From positions 1 to 41,496 of the forward strand of contig JAAUSR010000047.1 in NCBI GenBank assembly GCA_012032555.1: a DNA stretch of 41,496 nt, written 5' to 3'. The notes beneath the pieces are model-generated. The model saw nothing but the letters and a program-made list of their open reading frames with translations, was not told the origin of the DNA and did no database searches. This document shows positions 1 to 8,335 of the stretch, one piece after another. Made by a program: the position numbers and the translations under genes. The DNA comes from Thioploca sp. (GTDB lineage: Bacteria > Pseudomonadota > Gammaproteobacteria > Beggiatoales > Beggiatoaceae). The stretch's first letter is position 1. Each line of letters begins with the position of its first letter.

Positions 1-141
1 CGGTGGGGGTTGCGATAACATTCGGGTGATGGGGTCATGGCTGATAGCATCAGCCCCTACCGCTGATAAACCCGTCGCGGTTACCGCACCAACCGAACCG
101 ATAAGGTAGTCGAGGTATAAGTCTTGCGCCGGTTCTGTCAT
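1..141 (-). CDS. Transposase, N-terminal part (runs off the left edge)
   Basis: A reading frame starts with ATG at 141 on the minus strand and stays open for 47 codons to the window edge. The translation begins MTEPAQDLYLDYLIGS and continues through TATGLS and AISHDPITRMLS. This resembles the N-terminal helical region of DDE transposases that start with 'DLYxDYLI' and carry a 'TATGLSRLLDGAISHDQxTR' motif (IS4/IS701-like). The catalytic DDE core would lie outside the window, so neither integrity nor exact family can be judged. In the matching part, AVGADAISHDP replaces the more usual RLLDGAISHDQ, which may indicate some decay. A second remnant of a DDE transposase lies at 19021-19323. Confidence 0.55.
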   Translation of the reverse strand, partial: MTEPAQDLYLDYLIGSVGAVTATGLSAVGADAISHDPITRMLSQPPP

Positions 142-359
142 TGTCAAGGACCTCGGTTGTCGAAGGGTTTATAATTATATTACAATAGCCAAGTTTTGGC
201 GTAACGTGAGTAATAACTGTAACCCTGAAAGTTTATTAAAAGGAATCCTGAAAATGAGGATAATCGGTACATTGGGCTAATTGGGGAACTAAATGCACAA
301 AATTGGGTAAGGTGATATTAGATAACGCGGGGATTTCTGAGCCTAATAAAATAACAGTA

Positions 360-648
360 TCACCTCCGTTGCAATCGCTCGGCTAATGCTCTATAGTTAG
401 CTTGTCCTAAAAATTTAAAACGGGGGTGGACTTCTACAACACTTAACCAAAACGCTGTAAATTCTGCTACTGAATTTTCACCAGTTAAAAATTCTTCTAC
501 CATATCAAGGATGATCTCAGCCTCTTCATCCACCCCCTCTTTCTCCATCCGTTTTAACCGTGCGACAACCGACAAGTAAATCGACGCAATTTCTGCGTTG
601 CGTCAATTGCCGTTTCAAGTCAGTAATCCTTTTAATTTGTGCAATCAT
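360..648 (-). pseudogene. Small helical hypothetical protein, apparently frameshifted
   Basis: The uninterrupted frame 575-360 begins at a TTG and gives 71 residues rich in charged helical sequence (LKRMEKEGVDEEAEIILDMVEEF). Read upstream without a start, the same frame continues as RNAEIASIYLSVVARLKR to a TGA at 605-603. A different frame starts at ATG 648 (MIAQIKRITDLKRQLTQ) and would join it smoothly with a one-base shift at about 600-606. The joined product of about 95 residues looks like one continuous amphipathic helix. I recognise no family. An alternative is an intact shorter protein from TTG 575 or ATG 548. No good ribosome binding site is visible for any of these starts. Confidence 0.4.
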
Positions 649-728
649 CACTGGGTAATAGTCTATATTTGGGGAACCAGATTAAACGTTATACCTAATC
701 CTCTTGCCACTTATTAATTTCAAATATA

Positions 729-755
729 GGTCAGGCTAAGCACAGCGTGTCCGAC
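729..755. repeat. Degenerate hairpin-type intergenic repeat
   Basis: A stretch GGTCAGGC...GTCCGAC just downstream of the MFS gene resembles a decayed copy of the 'GTCGGATTA...TAATCCGAC' class of dispersed palindromes. The arms match imperfectly, so this is a weak call. Confidence 0.25.
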
Positions 756-779
756 TTCCTTTTATTTACAATTAAGCGA

Positions 780-1979
780 TTATTTTTCTTCTGGGGGCTT
801 GATGGCTTTGAAGGCTGAATAAAGCAGAATATCGTAACCGATTTTTAACGTGGCACCGATAACTAAGGGAAGTGCTGGGGTAACCGTTTGCATCAACCAA
901 CCGGCTATAGAAGGTGCTATAGCCCAACCACTCATCCGAACTAAGTGTGTCACCCCAGAAGCAAAAGTCCGTTCTTCTGGACGCACTACCGCCATAACAT
1001 AAGATTGACGAGTAGGAACGTCCATTTCTACAAGACCTTCACGCAAGATGAAAAGTAAAGCCGCTATTCCAAAATTGGGGGCAATAGTGACAGTCATCAA
1101 GAGTAAACTGGAAGGAATATGAGTAAATACCATCGTATTGACTAAGCCAATCCGTTTGGCTAACCAAGCAGCACCTAAATGAGAAAGGGCATTAGCGAGC
1201 CGTGCTCCTAAAAACAGTATCCCCAATACAGCTTCATTTACCCCAAAACGTGAGTAGAAGTAAAATGCCATCAGTGCTGTACCAACAAATCCACCAGCTA
1301 GGCTATCCACAGCGAATAAAGCCGAAATTTTGGTTAATATAACTCGACTAGATGGTGATAGAATTAAACGTTTTGGAGCCGATTTCGCCTCCGTTATCGC
1401 TGAAAGGCGAAGATAAGCTAAAAAAACCGGTAGATAAAGACTTGCGTAGAGTAACATCGTGAAACGAAAAGAAATTTCTTCTTCCACACCCAGCAAACGT
1501 AGCAAAGTTGGTATCCCAGCTAATAAACCACCGAGGGCATGACCAACATCCTGTAATAGGTTATACCAAGCGAATACCTGTGTACGTTCTCGATCAGTTA
1601 CCGTTATTGGCAAAATGGCTTGTTCCAACACCATTGACGCACCGCGATCACGTCCCATGCCATTGAGCATTCCTAAAAAAGCAGCCACACTTAGAAGCAA
1701 TAGCTCGGAAAACCAAGTTGCCATAACACCGCCAACTATACTTAATAAAGTTAATAGGAGTAAAACCCGTCGACGTCCCCAACGGTCTCCAAACAAGGTC
1801 ACTATCAGTGTTGCCGCAGCAGATCCCAGTAATCCGGCGCTAATGACTAAACCAATTCCAGCTAAATCAAGACCAACTCGAGCTAAATAAATGCCCAATA
1901 ATACTCCCATCATACCCGTCGCCAAGGCACGCGAAAAGGTACTGAAGTAAAGTAGAGAACGATCATTTATGATTATCAT
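780..1979 (-). CDS. MFS transporter
   Basis: A 399-residue polytopic inner-membrane protein with about 12 hydrophobic segments in two halves. The motif-A loop between helices 2 and 3 is clear (GDRWGRRRVLL, about residues 64-74), which identifies the major facilitator superfamily. A long hydrophilic loop around residues 190-210 (SAITEAKSAPKRLILSPSSR) separates the halves. It probably exports or imports a small molecule using the proton gradient; the substrate cannot be told from sequence. The start is the ATG at 1979 and no strong Shine-Dalgarno sequence is visible. It stands alone: the next gene upstream is about 900 bp away and on the other strand. Confidence 0.85.
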   Translation of the reverse strand: MIIINDRSLLYFSTFSRALATGMMGVLLGIYLARVGLDLAGIGLVISAGLLGSAAATLIVTLFGDRWGRRRVLLLLTLLSIVGGVMATWFSELLLLSVAAFLGMLNGMGRDRGASMVLEQAILPITVTDRERTQVFAWYNLLQDVGHALGGLLAGIPTLLRLLGVEEEISFRFTMLLYASLYLPVFLAYLRLSAITEAKSAPKRLILSPSSRVILTKISALFAVDSLAGGFVGTALMAFYFYSRFGVNEAVLGILFLGARLANALSHLGAAWLAKRIGLVNTMVFTHIPSSLLLMTVTIAPNFGIAALLFILREGLVEMDVPTRQSYVMAVVRPEERTFASGVTHLVRMSGWAIAPSIAGWLMQTVTPALPLVIGATLKIGYDILLYSAFKAIKPPEEK

Positions 1980-2890
1980 ATCAGCGCTAAATCTAAATAG
2001 ATGGTTTTAAATTGACTTATTTTCAGTTATTTGTTCAGTCGAAAAAACAAGCTCCATTTTAACAAAAATCAGTTAACCTTTTAGCGTTTCTATCTCGTTA
2101 AACTTATACATTGTTTTAAAAATTTATCTGCGCTTTTACACACTGGTGAAATTCACGTAAAATAATTAATTTCAGTGATACTAAAACTTATTTTTAATAA
2201 CAGTGAGTAGATAGTTCCTAGGGGTAAGTAAAACAAAAATAATTTACTCGTCCAACGCTTTCAGATAAAAAACACTTATCAGTTTGCCAACTCACCGCAG
2301 ATAATAAAAAAGTGGGCGCGTTACTTTGTCGTTTGGGTGATATTTCCGCCACGGCTTGCATCAAATCCTATTGAGACAGGTTAGGAAAGTATTATTTAAT
2401 TAACTTTATTCCGGTAATTGTATTTTTTATAACAATCACTTGACTGAAATTAGGTACATTTATACCATTTGTTCTAAGCTATTTTAAGCCTACCTGTATT
2501 ACTTCTTCATATAAGACAGATATTATTATTTTATTCTTCTCAGATCCGGCTAGTATCTCCCACGATTAACTGCTAGAGTTATAGGTAGATAGAATTAAAA
2601 TAGCAAGTTATTACTGAATAATAAGTGGATGTTAATAATACCGTGTTTACCAATAATCATTTGTAAAAAAGTGATTTGAAAATAAAACCTTATATAAAGG
2701 TAATTACTCATCAAGTAGACCTTATCGGCAATAAAGGTAGATATTAATTTGAAGTGAAGTAACTCGCTTAATTTATAAGCACACCGGTTATTACCGATAA
2801 TGTCTAGTGAGTTGAATTTTATTACTAAAATTATTCTAACATGACCTTATAAAATTATTTATACATGACCTTAGCTGGAAGGAAAATGCT
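1980..2890. other. Long AT-rich intergenic region
   Basis: About 900 bp between the MFS gene and the pentapeptide-repeat gene, which are transcribed away from each other. It has no convincing gene, tRNA or strong repeat. A 44-codon open stretch without a start codon (2243-2374, ending GDISATACIKSY) is slightly richer in GC than its surroundings and could be a coding relic. Confidence 0.6.
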
Positions 2891-3352
2891 ATGAAAAAAG
2901 TACTGACGATGATATTAATCATGTTACTTGGATTCAGTTTATTGGATCCGATACCGATAACTAATGCTGCTAACAAAGCACATGTTGATACTTTAAAGGA
3001 CACTAAGAAATGTGATCGCTGCAATTTAACGGATGCTAAACTCAATGGTGCTCGGTTAGCACGTGCCCGATTGCGGGGTGCTAATTTACGGGGAGCTAAA
3101 CTTAAAGGCGCTAATTTACGCGGTGCAGATTTAAGAGGTGCTATTCTATCGGGTGCGAGCTTACGTCGAGCTAACCTTCGCGGTGCCAAATTAAGCCGAG
3201 CCAATTTAAGTGGTGCTAACTTAGGTGGTGCTAATCTCCGTGGTGCCGATGTGAGTGGTGCTAATTTTAAAGGAGCAGAAATCAGGGGTGCCAATTTTAA
3301 AGGTGCCAATACTAAAGGTGCAGTTGGTTTACCTGCTGATGTCAATTCTTGA
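2891..3352 (+). CDS. Secreted pentapeptide-repeat protein
   Basis: A 153-residue protein. Residues 1-26 form a signal peptide: a KK pair, a hydrophobic core MILIMLLGFSLL and a likely cut after ITNA. A short Cys motif follows (KCDRCNL, CxxC), then about 20 pentapeptide repeats of the A(N/D)LxG type (GANLRGAKLKGANLRGADL, GANFKGA) filling residues 48-145. These repeats fold into a right-handed square beta-helix, usually a binding or spacer surface without enzymatic activity. Export suggests a periplasmic or surface role. A purine-rich GGAAGG about 8 bp upstream supports the ATG at 2891. The repetitive coding DNA also creates a long antisense frame, which is an artefact. Confidence 0.85.
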   Translation: MKKVLTMILIMLLGFSLLDPIPITNAANKAHVDTLKDTKKCDRCNLTDAKLNGARLARARLRGANLRGAKLKGANLRGADLRGAILSGASLRRANLRGAKLSRANLSGANLGGANLRGADVSGANFKGAEIRGANFKGANTKGAVGLPADVNS

Positions 3353-3591
3353 AATCTAACCCGCTAGCCATTTAGAATCGTTATTGTATCTAACTAGGCA
3401 GTTGAACTGATTATACGATAATAACTGAGGTAAGATTATTTTCCCTTAAACCCGTGTGAAATGAATTATTAACCTAAATAATAAAGTTGAAGCTGATTAC
3501 CTGCTCAAAAATACTAATATAAAATCTCTAAAGAGAGTATAACTTTGCAGAATTTCTTTAAGAGTTGATATATCAAAGTAATTTTCTGGCT

Positions 3592-4962
3592 TTAACTTCG
3601 CAGTAAAGTGGCTAAAAATTCGAGTTCTTCTACCGTTTCATCTAACACTTCCCAAATATCTTGGGAAGATACCTTATTACCCAAATTCGATTGATCTTCT
3701 CGTAACCAACTCAGATCTAATCTATCTTCCTGTTGTGCTATCGTATCACGACTAAAACAATGCCAACGGTTGTCCTCACCGGGTTCATAGCGAACTGATT
3801 TCCCCAATGGCTCATCACCATAAGCTATTTCAAATGATCGTAAATGTTCTCTGTTTAACCGTAAATATTGTCCAAATACCGTAAAACCGGTTCGGGCATC
3901 ATAAAACCAAACTTGCTCAGTTTTTTCCTGATCTGACTGACCCCGCCGAAAAAATAAAACATGTGCCAGGATAGGGTGAGGATAAAAAATACCTTGAGGT
4001 AACCGCAATACGGTATGTAACACACAAGTATTTAGCAAAGTGGTACGAACTTGTTGAGCCGGTCCGGCTGCTCTCAAGACGTTATCAGATAAAATAACGG
4101 CGGCTCGACCACCTGGTTTAAGTGATTGATAAATGTGTTGTAGTAGGGCAAGAGCGGTATCTTGTTTGCCGGGTTCATCATGAAGATCACGATTAAAAAT
4201 CAACATACTGAAAATAACATCGGCTAAACATTCCTCTTCTTGATTAGATAATAAACTATCACCCCATTGTACTGGTACTGGTTGAGAAGAATTAATTTGA
4301 TGTAATAGACAATTCATCAAAGCTAATCTTTGTCGAGTTAAATCTGGTTCTAGCGCAATAAAATCTTTGTTTAGGGATAAGTTATTTTCATCATTATTTT
4401 CTTCCTCGCTCGTTACCTGAATATACTGATCGGCAGCAACGATAAAACTGGCTGTACCAGCAAGCGGATCTTGAATCAATTCGCCTAACTGGGGTTGTGT
4501 TAAAATAATTATGAGATCAATTAAAGAGCGTGGTACTTGTAAGTAACCACCTTCCTGATGAGATCCCTCCTCTAACAATATTTCATATATTTCTCCCCAA
4601 TCTTCCGGCATAAACTCATCAAGGCTAGTCAATGCTGAGATAACCTCAGTCAATTGTTCTGGATGTTTGAAAACAGTACGTGCATGAGCATAAATCCCAG
4701 CAATCTGCGGATCATTAACTTGACGTAACTTCGAAATAATTTCTTGGTAATATTCTAATTGTTGCCAACCTTGTTTTTGAGTTAAAGTTTCCCAACTGCA
4801 GTAAGCAGATGAGAAGGTATTTCCTGGTTTTATCATGGGCATAATTTTAAGCAACCATAACCAAGTGAGTTCTGTCAAATAAGCATGATAAGGAATACCT
4901 TCTTGATACAAACGTTTAGCGGGTGATCCTAGTTTTTGTACAATCTCAGCAATCGTATTCAT
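3592..4962 (-). CDS. HsdM-like N-6 DNA methylase, catalytic motif degenerate
   Basis: About 456 residues from the ATG at 4962. This start matches the typical HsdM N-terminus (MNTIAEIVQKL...YHAYLTELTWLWLLKIM); a frame extension to a TTG at 4992 has no such support. The N-terminal helical HsdM domain is followed by the Rossmann methylase core. The AdoMet motif I is altered (DPLAGTASF instead of DPACGTGGF), and the acidic motif (ALEPDLTRQRLALMNCLLH) and motif KPGGRAAVILSDNVL are recognisable. The catalytic NPPF/NPPY motif is missing: the equivalent place reads ADVIFSMLIFNRDLHDEPG. Active type I methylases need it, so this protein is probably inactive or has another role such as DNA binding. No hsdR or hsdS lies nearby. 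Confidence 0.75.
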   Translation of the reverse strand: MNTIAEIVQKLGSPAKRLYQEGIPYHAYLTELTWLWLLKIMPMIKPGNTFSSAYCSWETLTQKQGWQQLEYYQEIISKLRQVNDPQIAGIYAHARTVFKHPEQLTEVISALTSLDEFMPEDWGEIYEILLEEGSHQEGGYLQVPRSLIDLIIILTQPQLGELIQDPLAGTASFIVAADQYIQVTSEEENNDENNLSLNKDFIALEPDLTRQRLALMNCLLHQINSSQPVPVQWGDSLLSNQEEECLADVIFSMLIFNRDLHDEPGKQDTALALLQHIYQSLKPGGRAAVILSDNVLRAAGPAQQVRTTLLNTCVLHTVLRLPQGIFYPHPILAHVLFFRRGQSDQEKTEQVWFYDARTGFTVFGQYLRLNREHLRSFEIAYGDEPLGKSVRYEPGEDNRWHCFSRDTIAQQEDRLDLSWLREDQSNLGNKVSSQDIWEVLDETVEELEFLATLLRS

Positions 4963-5041
4963 GGATAGTCTGTATAATGTGAAGCTGAACAACTCAACAT
5001 GATAAACAAAATACTTTATTCACATAAGAGGCTAATTGACA

Positions 5042-5485
5042 ATGCTTATCGTCAAAGATTTGATGTGTCATGAATTATATACGCTTAAAACCACCGATAC
5101 GGTCCAACAAGCTCGGGAATTAATGCTAAAACAACAGATACGACATATTCCTATTGTTAATGAAAACAATGAATTACTGGGTTTAGTGAGTAAACGCGAT
5201 ATACTAGCTGCTTCGGTTTCTACTCTAGCTGATTTACAAGAAAGTGAGCGCGATGAAATTGAATCTCATATTCCTATCAGCAAAATTATGATCAAAGAAG
5301 TCGTTATTGCTGAAGAAAATACCCACTTATTTGAAGCCGCCCGGTTTATGTTAGAAACCAAACAAGGCTGTTTACCGGTGATGAATGAATCTAAACTGGT
5401 GGGGGTTTTAACTGAAGCGGATTTTGTGAGATTATCATTATTTTTACTTAAAAAAATGGCAGAATACGAAAATACTAATCATTAA
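5042..5485 (+). CDS. CBS-domain-pair protein
   Basis: A 147-residue protein consisting almost entirely of two CBS domains. The first includes VKDLMCHELYTLKTTDTVQQA and RHIPIVNENNELLGLVSKRDIL; the second includes ISKIMIKEVVIAEENTHLFEA and GCLPVMNESKLVGVLTEADFVRL. Paired CBS domains (Bateman modules) bind adenine nucleotides and act as energy or nucleotide sensors. With no fused effector domain this resembles the AcuB-like stand-alone proteins; its partner is unknown. The ATG at 5042 is preferred over the in-frame TTG at 5036 because an AAGAGG lies 10 bp upstream of it. It lies between the divergent hsdM-like gene and the co-directional mrp. Confidence 0.85.
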   Translation: MLIVKDLMCHELYTLKTTDTVQQARELMLKQQIRHIPIVNENNELLGLVSKRDILAASVSTLADLQESERDEIESHIPISKIMIKEVVIAEENTHLFEAARFMLETKQGCLPVMNESKLVGVLTEADFVRLSLFLLKKMAEYENTNH

Positions 5486-5612
5486 AGTGGTAGAAAATAT
5501 CTATTCATAGCGAATATCTTCTGAAAAGTTAACTATTGAATTTTAGATAATATGCCCTTATTTACCTATTTTATTTGTAAACTATTATGGCACTGACAAT
5601 TGGAGGAATATT

Positions 5613-6704
5613 ATGGTGGGTGTTTCACCGCAACAAATTGAAACCGCACTCAAAGAATACATTGATCCCTATTTACAAAAAGATTTGGTTTCGGCTAAAA
5701 CCGTTAAAAACATCCAGATTGAAGGTAATGTTGTCACAGTTGATTTGACTTTTGGTTATCCAACTAAAGGTTATGATGAGGTACTCACCAAACAGTTACA
5801 GGCTAAGCTCAATGCTATAGAAGGAATTAATAGCGTTAATATTCGTATTGAACATAAAGTGGTTGCCCATGCGGCGCAGAAAGGAATTACTCCTTTACCT
5901 GGCGTCAAAAATATCATTGCCGTGGCTTCTGGCAAAGGTGGCGTGGGTAAATCAACCACCGCCGTTAACTTAGCTTTAGCGCTAGCGGCGGAAGGTGCTC
6001 AAGTCGGGATGTTAGATGCGGATATTTATGGTCCCAGTCAGCCACGAATGTTGGGGGTCAAACAACAACCGGACTCAAAAGACGGCAAATCACTTGAACC
6101 GGTTATGAGCTATAACCTGCAATCCATGTCCATTGGTTACCTAATTGAAGAAGAAACGCCCATGATCTGGCGCGGACCCATGGTAACACAAGCGTTAGAA
6201 CAATTGCTAAAAGATACCCGCTGGCGCGATCTGGATTACCTCATCATTGATCTACCACCCGGTACTGGAGATACTCAATTAACTTTAGCACAAAAAATTC
6301 CGGTGAGTGGGGCAGTCATTATTACCACACCACAAGACATTGCGCTACTTGATGCCCGCAAAGGACTGAAAATGTTTGAGAAAGTCAATGTGCCGGTTCT
6401 TGGTATCATAGAAAATATGAGCATCCACGTTTGTAGCCAATGTGGTCATGAAGAATATATCTTTGGTCAAGGTGGTGGTTTACGAATGGCACAAGAAAAT
6501 GAAGTTGATTTTCTGGGCGCCTTACCCTTAGATATTAAAATTCGTGAAGAAACCGATAACGGTAAACCTTCTGTCATCGCTGACCCCAATGGAAGAATTG
6601 CACAAATCTATCGTGAAATTGCACGCCGTGTTGCCGCTAAACTTTCGTTACAAGCCAAAGACTATACCACGAAATTCCCAACGATTAAAATCTTAAATAG
6701 TTAA
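5613..6704 (+). CDS. mrp: Mrp/ApbC iron-sulfur cluster carrier ATPase
   Basis: A 363-residue P-loop ATPase of the Mrp/NBP35 family that receives and delivers Fe-S clusters to apoproteins in the cytosol. Residues 1-90 form the DUF59/MIP18-like domain. The ParA-type ATPase follows, with the deviant Walker A GKGGVGKS (about 107-114), Walker B-like LDADIYGPSQPRM and IIDLPPGTGD. The cluster-binding CxxC is present (CSQC, Cys274 and Cys277). Length is typical of the gammaproteobacterial form. GGAGG 8 bp upstream fixes the ATG start. dcd follows on the same strand after about 110 bp, an arrangement also seen in pseudomonads. Confidence 0.95.
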   Translation: MVGVSPQQIETALKEYIDPYLQKDLVSAKTVKNIQIEGNVVTVDLTFGYPTKGYDEVLTKQLQAKLNAIEGINSVNIRIEHKVVAHAAQKGITPLPGVKNIIAVASGKGGVGKSTTAVNLALALAAEGAQVGMLDADIYGPSQPRMLGVKQQPDSKDGKSLEPVMSYNLQSMSIGYLIEEETPMIWRGPMVTQALEQLLKDTRWRDLDYLIIDLPPGTGDTQLTLAQKIPVSGAVIITTPQDIALLDARKGLKMFEKVNVPVLGIIENMSIHVCSQCGHEEYIFGQGGGLRMAQENEVDFLGALPLDIKIREETDNGKPSVIADPNGRIAQIYREIARRVAAKLSLQAKDYTTKFPTIKILNS

Positions 6705-6729
6705 CTGAGTACTAAATAAGTAAGACCAA

Positions 6730-6768
6730 GGTTTTTTAGCTGCTCGACTGCTGACAGCTAAGAAAACC
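6730..6768 (+). other. Intergenic hairpin between mrp and dcd
   Basis: The arms GGTTTTTTAGCTG and CAGCTAAGAAAACC are complementary over about 13 bp with one bulged base, around a 12-nt loop. There is no T-run after it on the plus strand, so it is not a classical terminator; it may attenuate or protect the transcript. Confidence 0.45.
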
Positions 6769-6813
6769 CTAACTGCTGTAGCACCAACCAAAATAATATA
6801 GAATTGTCAAGTT

Positions 6814-7380
6814 GTGAGTATCAAATCAGATAAGTGGATTCGACACATGGCAGTAACTGCTCGGATGATAGAACCGTTCATACCCTATCAAGTCAGTCGA
6901 AATACCACCGGAGCGGTTATTTCTTACGGAACTTCAAGTTATGGTTATGATGTGCGTTGTGCCAACGAATTTAAACTCTTTACTAACATTAATGCCACTA
7001 TTGTGGATCCGAAAAATTTTGATGCGACTAGCTTTGTTGATGTGGTAGCAAACGTTTGCATTATTCCACCTAACTCCTTTGCTCTAGCTCGTACTATTGA
7101 ATACTTTCGACTCCCGCGAGAAGTATTAGGTATTATCTCGGGTAAAAGCACCTATGCGAGAATGGGTATCGTCGTTAGCAACACTGTTATTGAACCTGAA
7201 TGGGAAGGACATATTACGTTAGAATTTTCTAACACTACCCCCCTACCCGCTAAAATTTATGCCAATGAAGGCGTTGCTCAACTTTTATTTTTAGGAGCAG
7301 ATGAACTGTGTGAAACTTCCTACCAAGATCGAAAAGGAAAATATCAAGGACAAACTGGGGTAACTTTACCGAAAGCCTAA
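6814..7380 (+). CDS. dcd: dCTP deaminase
   Basis: A 188-residue enzyme that deaminates dCTP to dUTP, the precursor for dTTP synthesis. It aligns end to end with the Pseudomonas-type Dcd: start [10 protein letters not shown], then [32 protein letters not shown], and C-terminus [14 protein letters not shown]. The catalytic Ser and Arg (GKSTYAR, Ser112 and Arg116) and the catalytic Glu (TLEFSN, Glu137) are present. The segment [13 protein letters not shown] differs slightly from the usual GIIVNVTPLEPEW. The start is a GTG at 6814, chosen because it gives the conserved N-terminus; no clear Shine-Dalgarno sequence precedes it. It probably shares transcription with mrp. Confidence 0.95.
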   Translation: MSIKSDKWIRHMAVTARMIEPFIPYQVSRNTTGAVISYGTSSYGYDVRCANEFKLFTNINATIVDPKNFDATSFVDVVANVCIIPPNSFALARTIEYFRLPREVLGIISGKSTYARMGIVVSNTVIEPEWEGHITLEFSNTTPLPAKIYANEGVAQLLFLGADELCETSYQDRKGKYQGQTGVTLPKA

Positions 7381-7450
7381 CCGACACCGCTGTGGTTGCT
7401 AGGTTGAGCCAACCAGGTAGGGTCACTGCCATTAAGTTAAACCTAAAAAA

Positions 7451-7473
7451 GTAGGGTGGGCATTGCCCACCAT
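7451..7473. repeat. REP-like palindrome, GGTGGGC type, copy 1
   Basis: GGTGGGC (7455-7461) and GCCCACC (7465-7471) form a perfect 7-bp stem with a 3-nt loop, preceded by GTAG. This GC-rich hairpin contrasts with the AT-rich surroundings and recurs 40 bp downstream and at 41401-41429. Confidence 0.7.
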
Positions 7474-7502
7474 GAGGGTAAGATCTCGGCTTAGACACCA
7501 GT

Positions 7503-7525
7503 TAGGGTGGGCGATGCCCACCCTA
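7503..7525. repeat. REP-like palindrome, GGTGGGC type, copy 2
   Basis: TAGGGTGGGC and GCCCACCCTA form a perfect 10-bp stem around GAT. The same family as the copy at 7451-7473, here with a longer stem. Confidence 0.75.
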
Positions 7526-7546
7526 CTCAGCTACTCAGCTACTCAG
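7523..7546. repeat. Tandem 8-mer repeat (CTACTCAG x3)
   Basis: Three exact copies of CTACTCAG follow directly on the palindrome at 7503-7525, overlapping its last three bases. They are followed by a T-rich run. This is a short microsatellite-like tract and is not coding. Confidence 0.8.
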
Positions 7547-7602
7547 TTTTTTCCTTTTTTTCAAAGTAGAAAATAAAGCGCTTAACTTAATAGCATTGCA
7601 GC

Positions 7603-7625
7603 GTAGGGTGCGTTATTAACGCACC
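7603..7625. repeat. REP-like palindrome, GGTGCGTTA type, copy 1
   Basis: GGTGCGTTA (7607-7615) and TAACGCACC (7617-7625) are perfectly complementary around one base. The GTAGGGTGCGTTA...TAACGCACC family is widespread in genomes of this kind; other copies lie at 7688-7713 and at the right edge. Confidence 0.75.
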
Positions 7626-7687
7626 GAGAACTTTAAAATGAACTGGCTTAATTGTTGGCAAAAGGGTTTGAATGATATTTTTAATAT

Positions 7688-7713
7688 GGTGTGTTACGCT
7701 TCGCTAACGCACC
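7688..7713. repeat. REP-like palindrome, GGTGCGTTA type, copy 2
   Basis: GGTGTGTTA and TAACGCACC form a 9-bp stem (one G-T pair) around an 8-nt loop. It is a looser member of the family at 7603-7625. Confidence 0.65.
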
Positions 7714-7756
7714 TTACTTGGCTGATATTCAAACATATTTTTAAAATATAGCTATA

Positions 7757-7944
7757 GCACGAGTAGGCTGAGTTGAGGAACAAAACCCAGCTTTCTATAA
7801 CTCGGTAAAGCACGGCGATGTTAATCCGGTGAGAAAGTTGAGTCGCTCATGGTGTTGATCCAATGGCTTGGATTACCCATAAATAATCATGGGATCGACA
7901 TGGCTTTTGAATAAGCTGGGTTTCTCAACCCAGCCTACTCGTGC
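7757..7944. mobile_element. MITE-like 188-bp element with terminal inverted repeats
   Basis: The left end (7757-7793) starts GCACGAGTAGGCTGAGTTGAG and ends ACCCAGCTT. The right end (7913-7944) is its reverse complement in slightly shorter form, ending CAGCCTACTCGTGC. The outermost 14 bases match exactly, and the inner parts match with small gaps. The central 120 bp carries no significant reading frame. The element abuts a transposase relic at 7945. It could be a miniature inverted-repeat element or a REP-type intergenic repeat. Confidence 0.55.
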
Positions 7945-8335
7945 TTTTTGCCCTTGTTGAGGACGTTCTATGGGTTGTTCCGTGACATCAATAACAAGTG
8001 TTCCAATCGGGTTCTCAAATAAGGATTTTTACCCACATTGCCGACATTTTATGGTAAATTTTGTGGGCATAAGACTCACTGATGCCAAATTGTAGTCTTA
8101 ACTGGATAAAAGTCGGATAATCTCTTAAGTAAAGTAAGGTCAATAAAACTTGATTTTCGAGGCTTAATTCCGATTTGAGTCCTCGTTTCTTTAAAGGGTT
8201 GTGATCTTTTGGAACTTGGAGAACCGCCCGAGTTGGTTCAACTAGGTACTGAAATTTCTCCAGCGATAACCCAACCGTATGCACGAAATTATCACGATTT
8301 GGTTGTTTATACTTGTCAAAAGGATTCATAGTCAT
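7945..8335 (-). pseudogene. IS5-like transposase fragment, frameshifted and truncated
   Basis: From the ATG at 8335 (or 8329) the frame gives 106 residues (MTMNPFDKYKQ...SENQ-like helix-turn-helix ...FGISESYAHKIYHKMSAMWVKILI). This resembles the N-terminal DNA-binding region of IS5-group (ISL2/IS1031-like) transposases with a DDE_Tnp_4 catalytic domain. It stops at a TGA near 8015. A shift of one base continues with ENPIGTLVIDVTEQPIERPQQGQK, the expected beginning of the catalytic domain ('DVTEQPIERP'). The reading then runs into the inverted-repeat element at 7944 and ends. The gene therefore has both a frameshift at about 8005-8012 and a loss of the C-terminal two thirds. Confidence 0.75.

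Noticed and set aside
2243-2374. A 44-codon coding-like stretch ending GDISATACIKSY
   Set aside because: It has no start codon, I recognise no family, and it is too short to support as a gene relic.
2836-3345. A 169-residue minus-strand frame opposite the pentapeptide-repeat gene
   Set aside because: It is a shadow of the repetitive GCT-AAT-TTA pattern on the plus strand: it reads as monotonous APLKLAPLxSAP, has no start signal, and the plus-strand product has a signal peptide and a ribosome binding site.
3592-6704. A type I restriction-modification locus around the HsdM-like gene
   Set aside because: There is no specificity or restriction subunit nearby, and the neighbours are a CBS protein and mrp.
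7250-7498. An 82-residue minus-strand frame at the end of dcd
   Set aside because: It overlaps dcd antisense and a palindromic repeat; the translation is not protein-like.
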